From: Pseudomonas solani
GTDB lineage: Bacteria > Pseudomonadota > Gammaproteobacteria > Pseudomonadales > Pseudomonadaceae
Direction of reading: 5' to 3'
Assembly (NCBI RefSeq): GCF_026072635.1
Contig: NZ_AP023081.1
Span: 2,440,501 to 2,504,500, forward strand
Length of the DNA: 64,000 nt
The number at the start of each line of letters is the position of its first letter. The first letter of the stretch is position 1. A program made the translations under genes and the position numbers. The notes under the pieces were generated by a model. The model ran no database searches. It saw only the letters and a list, made by a program, of their open reading frames with translations, and had not been told where the DNA came from. Of this stretch, positions 15,402 to 22,278 are shown in pieces.

Positions 15402-16106
15402 TCAGCCCGGGTTGTTCCAGCGGCCGAGCAGGGCCGGCAGCTCGGCCAGGTTGCGGATCTCCGCATCCGGCGCGCTTTCGCCATCCCAGGCCTTGCCCTG
15501 GGGGTTGAACCAGATGGCGCGCATGCCGGCGTTACGGGCGCCGTGGATGTCGTCGCTGGGGTGGTCGCCAATGTGCACCGCCTGCGCGGCTGCGACGCCT
15601 GCGCGTTTCAGCGCCTCCTCGAACGGGTGCGGGTCGGGTTTGCCGATGCCCAGCTCCTCGGCGCACAGGGCGAACTGGAAGTAGTCGGCCAGGCCCAGGC
15701 GGCGCACGTCGGCGTTGCCGTTGGTGATCACCGCCAGGCGATAGCGGTTGGCGAGTATCTCCAGGGTCGGGTGCACCTCGGGGAACAGGTCGATGCGGTG
15801 ACGTGCGTCGAGGAAGACGTCGAAGCCCCGGGTGGCCAGGGTGCCCGCTTCGTCCCGGGGGTAGCCGGCCTCTTCCAGGGCATGGAACAGGATGCGCTGG
15901 CGCAGCTCACTGAGGCGGTGCTTGAGTGCCGGCTCGGCCGCCAGCAGGCGCGCGCGGATAGCCCACAGGTGCTCGATGGGCACCGGCCCGAGCTTCGGCG
16001 CCTGCAGGGCCAGCCACTCACGCAGGGCCGCTTCGGCGCCGTGCATCACGGTGGCGACGTCCCAGAGGGTGTCGTCGAGGTCGAAGGTGATCAGCTGGAT
16101 GCTCAT
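15402..16106 (-). CDS. HAD-superfamily hydrolase (YigB-like phosphatase)
   Basis: The protein has 234 residues. Motif I ITFDLDDTLWD holds the nucleophile and acid-base aspartates, motif II is LAVITNGN, motif III lysine is in GIGKPDP, and motif IV is HIGDHPSDDIHGA. The helical cap is of type C1. The layout matches YigB, an FMN/riboflavin-precursor phosphatase, but substrate prediction in this family is unreliable. The start overlaps the xerC stop by 4 bp (ATGA), so it is the last gene of the lptM-lysA-dapF-DUF484-xerC operon. Confidence 0.9.
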   Translation of the reverse strand: MSIQLITFDLDDTLWDVATVMHGAEAALREWLALQAPKLGPVPIEHLWAIRARLLAAEPALKHRLSELRQRILFHALEEAGYPRDEAGTLATRGFDVFLDARHRIDLFPEVHPTLEILANRYRLAVITNGNADVRRLGLADYFQFALCAEELGIGKPDPHPFEEALKRAGVAAAQAVHIGDHPSDDIHGARNAGMRAIWFNPQGKAWDGESAPDAEIRNLAELPALLGRWNNPG

Positions 16107-17002
16107 TCGTCGTTCGCCTTGTTGCGCTTGGCCCGTGGGTGGGCCTTGTCGTAGACCGCTGCCAGGTGCTGGAAATCCAGGTGGGTGTAGATCTGCGTGG
16201 TGGAGATGTCGGCGTGGCCGAGCAGCTCCTGCACCGCGCGCAGGTCCTGGGAGGATTCCAGCATGTGGCTGGCGAAGGAGTGGCGCAGCATGTGCGGGTG
16301 CAGGTGCTGGCCCAGTTCGCGGACCCCGGCGGCCCGCACCCGCAGCTGGATGGCGCGAGGCCCCAGGCGGCGGCCGGTGCGGCCGACGAATACCGCGCCG
16401 TCCTGTGGGTTGGCCAGGGCGCGCAGTGGCAGCCATTGCTCCAGTGCCTGCCGCGCCATGCGGCCCACCGGCAGTTCGCGCACCTTGTTGCCCTTGCCGT
16501 GCACGCGCACGCTGCCGTCGCTCAGGTCCAGGCCGTCTAGGTTTAGCCCCACCAGCTCCGACAGGCGCAGCCCTGAGGAATAGAAGAGTTCCAGGATGGC
16601 CTGGTCGCGGCGGGCGATGAAGTCATCTTCCACGGCGCCATCCAGCAGTTGCTGGGCGCGGTCGGCATCCAGGGTCTTGGGCAGGCGGCGCTCGCCTTTG
16701 GGGGCGCTAAGGCCGCTGGCCGGGTCGTGGCGGCAGACGCCTTCACGCACCAGGTAGCGGTAGAGCCCGCGTACCGCCGAGAGCAGGCGCGCCAGGCTGC
16801 GGCTTGACTGCCCCTGCTGGTGCAGGCGGGCGACCATGCTGCGCAGGCTGCGCGGGTCGAGGGCGGGCCAGTCGGCGATGGCGAAGGTCTCGCACAGGGC
16901 GACGACCTTGCCCAGGTCACGGCGGTAGCCGTCGAGGGTGTGGGGCGAGACCTGGCGTTCGCTGCGCAGGTGTTCGATGTAGCGGTCCAGATCGGCGTTC
17001 AT
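16103..17002 (-). CDS. xerC: Tyrosine recombinase XerC
   Basis: The 299-residue protein has an N-terminal SAM-like core-binding domain (about 1-90) and a C-terminal catalytic domain. The catalytic set is complete: Arg146 (SSGLRLSEL), Lys170 (HGKGNK), His237 and Arg240 (HPHMLRHSFASH), His263 (LLGHADISTTQ) and nucleophile Tyr272 (IYTHLD). With XerD it resolves chromosome dimers at dif; the P. aeruginosa orthologue was named sss for its role in root colonisation. It lies in the conserved dapF-DUF484-xerC order, and its stop overlaps the HAD start. Confidence 0.96.
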   Translation of the reverse strand: MNADLDRYIEHLRSERQVSPHTLDGYRRDLGKVVALCETFAIADWPALDPRSLRSMVARLHQQGQSSRSLARLLSAVRGLYRYLVREGVCRHDPASGLSAPKGERRLPKTLDADRAQQLLDGAVEDDFIARRDQAILELFYSSGLRLSELVGLNLDGLDLSDGSVRVHGKGNKVRELPVGRMARQALEQWLPLRALANPQDGAVFVGRTGRRLGPRAIQLRVRAAGVRELGQHLHPHMLRHSFASHMLESSQDLRAVQELLGHADISTTQIYTHLDFQHLAAVYDKAHPRAKRNKANDE

Positions 17003-17036
17003 CCGTCTACTCCTGCCGCTGTGCGTCGCCCGCCGC

Positions 17037-17738
17037 CTACCTCACGGAGCGCAGCGGGGAGGCGAAGAGGGGCAGCACGCGGGCCAGGACTTCGGCGATG
17101 TAGCCGAGGAACAGGGTGCCCAGCGAGCTCTTGTAGTGCTGCGGGTCGTGGCTGCCGATGGCGAGGACGCCATGCTGGCCCTGGTGGTTGAGGGACACCA
17201 CGGCGGCGGAGCCGACCTTGGGGCCTTCGTCCTTGCCAAAGAGGAATTCCAGCTCGTGGGCGCGGAGCACCCCGCAGATGGTCTTGCCGGCCACCAGCAG
17301 GCCGCCGATGGCTTGCTGGGCCTCCACGCTGGTGACGCTGCGGCCGACCGGGAGGGTGCTGTCGCTGAACAGGATGAGGCTGACGAAGGGCACCTGGAAC
17401 TCGTGGCGCAGGCTGTCTTCCACCGCGCTGACCACTTCTTCCAGGGTGCCGGCGTCGAGCAGGTCGAGCACCAGGCGACGGGTCTTGTCGAACAACCGGT
17501 CGTTGTCCCGGGCCACGTCCATCAGCTGCGACAGCCGATGGCGCATCTCGATGTTGCGCTCGCGCAGCAGCTTGACCTGGCGTTCCACCAGGGACACGGC
17601 TTCGCCCGGCTGGTGCGGGATGCGCAGTTCGGGAATCAGCTCTTCGTGGTCGACGAAGAACTCCGGGTGGTGCCGCAGGTAGGCGGCGACCGTTTCGGAG
17701 TCGAGGTGCTGAGGCGGTTCCTGGTGCTTGTCACTCAT
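17037..17738 (-). CDS. DUF484 family protein
   Basis: The 233-residue protein has a short N-terminal coiled coil (VSLVERQVKLLRERNIEMRH) followed by a GAF-like domain (about 90-230; VPFVSLILFSDS, GVLAIGSHDPQHY). It is found between dapF and xerC across gammaproteobacteria, which suggests a link to one of them, but no function is established. The start at 17738 (MSDKHQEPP) is chosen over an upstream ATG because it fits the family length and leaves 13 bp to dapF. Confidence 0.88.
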   Translation of the reverse strand: MSDKHQEPPQHLDSETVAAYLRHHPEFFVDHEELIPELRIPHQPGEAVSLVERQVKLLRERNIEMRHRLSQLMDVARDNDRLFDKTRRLVLDLLDAGTLEEVVSAVEDSLRHEFQVPFVSLILFSDSTLPVGRSVTSVEAQQAIGGLLVAGKTICGVLRAHELEFLFGKDEGPKVGSAAVVSLNHQGQHGVLAIGSHDPQHYKSSLGTLFLGYIAEVLARVLPLFASPLRSVR

Positions 17739-17751
17739 GCTCGCTGCTCGC

Positions 17752-18582
17752 TCATAGGCGGACCTGCCCTTCATACACGCGCACGGCGGGTCCGGTCATC
17801 ATCACGGACTGGTCGGGGCCGGCCCATTCGATGGACAGCTTGCCACCCGGCAGCTCCAGTTGCACGGGAGAGTCCATCCAGCCCTGGCGGATGGCGGCCA
17901 CGGCGGCGGCGCAGGCACCGGTACCGCAGGCCTGGGTTTCCCCGGCGCCACGCTCCCACACGCGCAGGCGCGCCTGGTTGCGGTCGATCACCTGGAGGAA
18001 GCCGACGTTGACCCGTTGCGGGAAGCGCGAGTGGTGTTCGATCTTCGGGCCCAGCTCGTGGACCGGCGCCTTGTCGATGTCCTCGACGCGCAGCACCGCA
18101 TGGGGGTTGCCCATGGACAGGGCGGCCAGTTCGATCGGGCGGCCTTCGACCTCGACGCTGTAGTTCAGCGCCTCGCCTTCGGCGACGAAGGGAATCTGCT
18201 GGGGCGCCAGGCGTGGCGGGCCCATGTCGACGCGGACCTGGCCGTCGGCGCGGACGTCCAGCTCGATGATGCCGCTCTTGGTCTCGACGCGGATCTGCTT
18301 CTTCACCGTCAGGCGCTTGTCCAGCACGAAGCGGGCGAAGCAGCGCGCGCCGTTGCCGCACTGTTCGACCTCGGAGCCGTCGGAGTTGAAGATGCGGTAG
18401 CGGAAGTCGACGTCCGGGTTGGTCGGCGCCTCCACTATCAGCAACTGGTCGAAGCCGATGCCGGTGTTGCGATCGCCCCATTGCTTGGCGTGCTTGGGCT
18501 GGATGTGCGCGTGCTGGCTGACCAGGTCGAGGACCATGAAGTCGTTGCCCAGGCCGTGCATCTTGGTGAAACGCAGCAGCAT
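17752..18582 (-). CDS. dapF: Diaminopimelate epimerase
   Basis: The protein has 276 residues, the normal length. The two catalytic cysteines are present: Cys75 in SEVEQCGNGARC and a second near residue 219 in GAGETQACGTGACAA. It converts LL- to meso-diaminopimelate in the cytoplasm, supplying both lysine and peptidoglycan. The start MLLRFTKMHGLGNDF is the family start; an open extension upstream runs into lysA and is not used. Only 4 bp separate it from lysA, which uses its product. Confidence 0.97.
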   Translation of the reverse strand: MLLRFTKMHGLGNDFMVLDLVSQHAHIQPKHAKQWGDRNTGIGFDQLLIVEAPTNPDVDFRYRIFNSDGSEVEQCGNGARCFARFVLDKRLTVKKQIRVETKSGIIELDVRADGQVRVDMGPPRLAPQQIPFVAEGEALNYSVEVEGRPIELAALSMGNPHAVLRVEDIDKAPVHELGPKIEHHSRFPQRVNVGFLQVIDRNQARLRVWERGAGETQACGTGACAAAVAAIRQGWMDSPVQLELPGGKLSIEWAGPDQSVMMTGPAVRVYEGQVRL

Positions 18583-18586
18583 GGGT

Positions 18587-19834
18587 TTACTCCGGTAGCA
18601 GGCTTTCGCCGGCGTAGAGTTCCTCGACGGTCTCGCGACGGCGGACCTCGTATGCCCGCTCGCCATCCACCAGCACCTCGGCGGCGCGGCCGCGGGTGTT
18701 GTAGTTGGAGCTCATGACGAAGCCGTAGGCACCGGCGGAACGCACCGCCAGCAGATCACCTTCGGCCAGGGCCAGGTCGCGGTCCTTGGCGAGGAAGTCG
18801 CCGGTTTCGCAAATGGGGCCGACCAGGTCGTAACGGCGCTTCTCACCTTCGCGGGGCTCCACCGGCACCACGTCCATCCACGCCTGGTACAGGGCCGGGC
18901 GGATCAGGTCGTTCATGGCCGCGTCGATGATCGCGAAGTCCTTGTGCTCGGTGTGCTTGAGGTACTCGACCTGGGTCAGCAGCACGCCGGCGTTGGCGAC
19001 GATGTAGCGGCCCGGCTCGAAGACCAGCGCCAGCTTGCGCGCGCCGATGCGCTCGCGCACGGCCTTGATGTAGTCGCCGGCCAGCGGCGGCTCTTCATCC
19101 TTGTAGCGCACGCCGAGGCCGCCACCGAGGTCCAGGTGGCGGATGTGCACGCCCTGTTCGGCGAGGCGGTCGATCAGCGCCAGCAGGCGGTCGAGGGCAT
19201 CGAGGAAGGGCGCCAGGGTGGTCAGCTGGGAGCCGATGTGGCAGTCGACGCCGACCACTTCCAGGTTCGGCAGCGAGGCGGCGTGCAGGTACACGGCTTC
19301 GGCAGCGGCGATGGCGATGCCGAACTTGTTTTCCTTGAGGCCGGTGGAAATGTACGGGTGGGTGCCGGCGTCGACGTCGGGGTTCACCCGCAGCGAGACC
19401 GGTGCCTTCATGTCCATTTCGGCGGCGACGACCTGCAGGCGCTCGAGTTCCTCGGTGGACTCGACGTTGAAGCAGTGCACGCCGACTTCCAGGGCGCGAC
19501 GCATGTCGTCACGGCTCTTGCCGACGCCGGAGAAGACGATGCGGTCGGCCGCGCCGCCGGCGGCGAGCACACGCTCCAGCTCGCCGCTGGAGACGATGTC
19601 GAAGCCCGAGCCCAGGCGGGCCAGCAGGTTCAGCACGCCGAGGTTGGAGTTGGCCTTGACCGCGTAGCAGACCAGGTGCGGTACGCCTGCCAGGGCATCG
19701 GCGTAGGAGCGGTACTGGGCTTCGATGTGGCTGCGCGAGTAGACATAGGTGGGTGTGCCGAAGCGCGCGGCGATGGCGGACAATGCCACGCCCTCCGCGA
19801 AGAGCTCACCATCGCGGTAAGTGAAGGCGTCCAT
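18587..19834 (-). CDS. lysA: Diaminopimelate decarboxylase
   Basis: The 415-residue PLP enzyme is of the ornithine/DAP decarboxylase fold III. The PLP lysine is in CYAVKANSN near residue 60; HIGSQL and the phosphate-binding glycine-rich stretch DLGGGLGVRY follow. GPICETGDFLAKDR in the C-terminal beta domain holds the active-site cysteine contributed across the dimer. It makes lysine from meso-diaminopimelate. It lies directly between lptM and dapF, on the same strand. Confidence 0.97.
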   Translation of the reverse strand: MDAFTYRDGELFAEGVALSAIAARFGTPTYVYSRSHIEAQYRSYADALAGVPHLVCYAVKANSNLGVLNLLARLGSGFDIVSSGELERVLAAGGAADRIVFSGVGKSRDDMRRALEVGVHCFNVESTEELERLQVVAAEMDMKAPVSLRVNPDVDAGTHPYISTGLKENKFGIAIAAAEAVYLHAASLPNLEVVGVDCHIGSQLTTLAPFLDALDRLLALIDRLAEQGVHIRHLDLGGGLGVRYKDEEPPLAGDYIKAVRERIGARKLALVFEPGRYIVANAGVLLTQVEYLKHTEHKDFAIIDAAMNDLIRPALYQAWMDVVPVEPREGEKRRYDLVGPICETGDFLAKDRDLALAEGDLLAVRSAGAYGFVMSSNYNTRGRAAEVLVDGERAYEVRRRETVEELYAGESLLPE

Positions 19835-19844
19835 CAGCGCCCCC

Positions 19845-19973
19845 TTAGTGCGAATGTTCGGCGGAAGACGGCTTGGATTCGTCCGGCAGGTACAGCGGGC
19901 CCTTCTGGCCGCAACCGGCGAGCAGGCAGGCGACGGCGACGAGCGCGACGAGAGGGGTGAGCAGTCGCTTCAT
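19845..19973 (-). CDS. lptM: Small lipoprotein LptM (YifL/LppL)
   Basis: The 42-residue precursor MKRLLTPLVA ... has the lipobox LLAGCGQKGPLYLP. The CGQKGPLYLP segment after the modified cysteine is the hallmark of LptM, which stabilises the LptD-LptE lipopolysaccharide translocon in the outer membrane. The gene is the promoter-proximal member of the lysA-dapF operon, 10 bp upstream of lysA, as in Pseudomonas (lppL) and enterics. Confidence 0.92.
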   Translation of the reverse strand: MKRLLTPLVALVAVACLLAGCGQKGPLYLPDESKPSSAEHSH

Positions 19974-20124
19974 GGCGAAATCCTTGAAGAAAACGTGAAT
20001 TGCCCGGGAGTATACCGACCGCCCGGCGCCTTGCCTATGCGCTGGAAAAGCCGCCGGACGTGGCTTTCGGCTAGCCAATCGAGCCTTCCGAAGCCTAGGA
20101 TTGGCGCCCAAAAACGGAGGTCCG

Positions 20125-21168
20125 ATGGAACCATCCACGCCCATGGCCAGCTCGGTTTCGGTGGCCTACCTGCAAGGCCTGGTCGACCACCTGGCGCGCC
20201 AGGGAATCGAGCCCGCCGAGCTGCTGGCGCACGTCCAGCTGACGCCCGCCATCCTCGGCCAGCGCGACCAGCGCATCGCCGCCAGCGCCTACCTGGAGCT
20301 GCTCGCCCAGGGCATCCGCCTGACCGGTGACACGCGCCTCGGCCTGCACCTGGGCGAAGCGGTGCGGCCCGGTTATTACGGTGTGCTCGGTTACCTGCTG
20401 ATGAGCTGCGCGACCCTCGCCGATGCCTTGCACCGGCAGGCCCGCTATGCGGCGCTGGTGGGCAACCTGGGGCGGGTCGACCTGGCCGACGAGCCAGAGC
20501 GGCCCGGCCATGAACCGCTCGTCGTGCACAGCTGGGAGCCCTTGCTGCCCCAGCAGCGCGAGCAGGTGGCGGAGGAGTCCCTCGCCGGCTGGGTGACCTT
20601 CGGCCGCTGGATCAGTGGCCTGGACATCCCGCCCACCGAGGTGCGTTTCCAGCACCCTGCCCCGGCCGACCTCAGCGAGTACCAGCGGATCTTCCGTTGC
20701 CCGGTGCTGTTCGGCCAGGCCGACAATGCGCTGGTGTTCCCCCGCCGATTGCTGGCCACGCCGCTCGGCCAGGCCGATGCGCAGGTGCGGCAGATGCTCG
20801 ATGCCTACGCCGACCGGCTGCTAGGCGAGATCAACCGGGGCAACAGCGTGCTCGACCGCGCCCGGGTGGTTCTCGCCGGCCAACTGTCGGAGCAGGGGCC
20901 GGACCTGGAGCGCCTGGCCGAGGCATTGGCGCTGAGTCCGCGTACACTGCAGCGTCGATTGCGCGAGGCTGGCCTATCGTTCAGCCAGTTGGTGGACGAG
21001 ACGCGCCAGCAGCTGGTGCTGCATTATCTGCGCGACCCGGCGCTGGAACTCGCCGATATCGCCTTCCTTGTCGGCTTCAGCGAGCCCGGTTCGCTGGCCC
21101 GCGCGTTCCGCCGTTGGACCGGGCAGAGCCCCGGCGAGTATCGGCATCACCTGTCACCCTTTCCCTGA
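20125..21168 (+). CDS. AraC-family regulator with arabinose-binding-like N-terminal domain (OruR/ArgR-like group)
   Basis: The protein has 347 residues from the ATG at 20125, preceded by GGAGG. The N-terminal part (about 25-210) is of the Arabinose_bd type found in OruR/VirS/MmsR-like regulators (GYYGVLGYLLMSCATLADAL). The C-terminal AraC domain has two helix-turn-helix units: LERLAEALALSPRTLQRRL, and LADIAFLVGFSEPGSLARAF followed by GQSPGEYR. It is transcribed away from lptM-lysA and sits between lptM and cyaY, which are neighbours in P. aeruginosa, so it looks like a lineage-specific insertion. The target is unknown. Confidence 0.9.
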   Translation: MEPSTPMASSVSVAYLQGLVDHLARQGIEPAELLAHVQLTPAILGQRDQRIAASAYLELLAQGIRLTGDTRLGLHLGEAVRPGYYGVLGYLLMSCATLADALHRQARYAALVGNLGRVDLADEPERPGHEPLVVHSWEPLLPQQREQVAEESLAGWVTFGRWISGLDIPPTEVRFQHPAPADLSEYQRIFRCPVLFGQADNALVFPRRLLATPLGQADAQVRQMLDAYADRLLGEINRGNSVLDRARVVLAGQLSEQGPDLERLAEALALSPRTLQRRLREAGLSFSQLVDETRQQLVLHYLRDPALELADIAFLVGFSEPGSLARAFRRWTGQSPGEYRHHLSPFP

Positions 21169-21178
21169 GGACCCCCCA

Positions 21179-21511
21179 ATGAGTTTGAGCGAAGCGCGTT
21201 TCCATGATCTGGTCGATGCCGCCCAGGAAGCCGTCGAAGACATCTTCGACAGCAGCGATCTGGACGTTGACCTGGAAAACAGCGCGGGCGTGCTGACCAT
21301 CCGTTTCGAGAATGGCACCCAGGTCATCCTCAGCCGCCAGGAGCCCTTGCGCCAGCTGTGGGTGGCGGCCCGATCTGGTGGCTTCCATTTCGACTACGAC
21401 CAGGCCAGCGGCCTGTGGATCTGCGACACCAGCGAAGAGCCTCTCGGCGAGCTGCTGGGCCGCGTAACCCGCGAACAGGCGGGTGAAGACCTTGAGTTCG
21501 AAGAACTCTGA
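21179..21511 (+). CDS. cyaY: Frataxin homologue CyaY
   Basis: The protein has 110 residues. The acidic first helix (FHDLVDAAQEAVEDIFDSS) and the strands VLTIRFENGTQVILSRQEP, QLWVAARSGGFHFD and WICDTSEE are the frataxin fold signature. CyaY binds iron and modulates iron-sulfur cluster assembly on IscS. The ATG lies 10 bp after the AraC gene. Its end overlaps the next small gene by 29 bp. Confidence 0.93.
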   Translation: MSLSEARFHDLVDAAQEAVEDIFDSSDLDVDLENSAGVLTIRFENGTQVILSRQEPLRQLWVAARSGGFHFDYDQASGLWICDTSEEPLGELLGRVTREQAGEDLEFEEL

Positions 21512-21695
21512 ACCCCCTGCCCCTCCTTCCCCGGGCTCGCCCTGCATTCGCAGGTGCTGCCTGGATGACGCCGACGTCTGCGTCGGATGCGGTCGCACCC
21601 TGGGTGAGATCCTGGAATGGAACGAAGCAGGCGCGGATCGCCGCTGGCAGATCCTTGAGCAGGCCGCTCAGCGCGTGCGTTCCAGGCCGCGCTGA
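21483..21695 (+). CDS. DUF1289 small cysteine-rich protein
   Basis: The protein has 70 residues from a GTG start inside the end of cyaY. The conserved core SPCIRRCCLDDADVCVGCGR, followed by TLGEILEWNEA, is the DUF1289 pattern with cysteines likely to bind a metal or cluster. No role is known. The 29-bp overlap with cyaY suggests coupled expression, and its cysteine motif makes a link to iron-sulfur metabolism conceivable, but this is inference. Confidence 0.82.
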   Translation: MKTLSSKNSEPPAPPSPGSPCIRRCCLDDADVCVGCGRTLGEILEWNEAGADRRWQILEQAAQRVRSRPR

Positions 21696-21773
21696 CCGGT
21701 CGGTCTTGCCAACAGCGCATCCACTGACGTAGTGTCGGTCGGGCTGGTGTCGAATGCACCGGCCCACAATTCT

Positions 21774-21806
21774 GAAACCCCGCCTTCGGGCGGGGTTTCG
21801 CTTTTT
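21774..21806 (+). terminator. Terminator after cyaY-DUF1289
   Basis: GAAACCCCGCC-TTC-GGGCGGGGTTTC is followed by GCTTTTT, about 80 bp after the DUF1289 stop. Confidence 0.9.
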
Positions 21807-21838
21807 CGAGCCAAGGATTCAGGAGTTCCGGATTTGCC

Positions 21839-22246
21839 ATGAGCACTCAACCGTCAATCATCATCACCCGTCTCGACCTGCAGCGACTGGAGCGACTGCT
21901 CGATGAACTGGAGGATTTCGGTCCCGGTGCCCAGGCACTGGAGAGCGAGCTGGCGCGCGCCCAGGTGGTTGGTCATGACGAAGTGCCGCCGGGCGTGGTG
22001 ACCATGAATACCCGCGTGCATTGCCGTGAAGAGGCCAGCGGCAAGGACTACCACCTGACCCTGGTCTATCCGAAGGACGCCGGTGGCGAAGGCACCGTCT
22101 CCATCCTCGCGCCCATCGGCAGCGCCCTGCTGGGCCTGTCCGTCGGCCAGCACATCGACTGGCCGGCGCCGGGTGGCAAGACCCTCAAGCTGCAACTGCT
22201 GGAAGTGGAGTACCAGCCCGAAGCGGCTGGCGAATACGACCGCTGA
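21839..22246 (+). CDS. rnk: Regulator of nucleoside diphosphate kinase
   Basis: The protein has 135 residues. A short helical hairpin (LDLQRLERLLDELEDFG) is followed by a GreA-C/FKBP-like domain (VTMNTRVHCRE, YHLTLVYPKDA, SILAPIGSALLGLSVGQHID), the Rnk architecture. Rnk binds RNA polymerase near the secondary channel; in P. aeruginosa it affects Ndk and AlgQ-linked nucleotide balance, which fits the nearby algQ. It has its own ATG at 21839 after the terminator, and converges on cyaA. Confidence 0.92.
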   Translation: MSTQPSIIITRLDLQRLERLLDELEDFGPGAQALESELARAQVVGHDEVPPGVVTMNTRVHCREEASGKDYHLTLVYPKDAGGEGTVSILAPIGSALLGLSVGQHIDWPAPGGKTLKLQLLEVEYQPEAAGEYDR

Positions 22247-22255
22247 TCCACGACC

Positions 22256-22278
22256 CTGACCGCCTCCCCGGCGGTCAG
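22256..22278. terminator. Hairpin between rnk and cyaA
   Basis: CTGACCGCC-TCCCC-GGCGGTCAG is a perfect nine-pair stem lying between convergent genes and covering the cyaA stop. There is no strong T tract on either side, so termination efficiency is uncertain. Confidence 0.5.

Noticed and set aside
20101..20124. An in-frame TTG start eight codons upstream of the AraC gene's ATG.
   Set aside because: The GGAGG just before the ATG at 20125 fixes the start.
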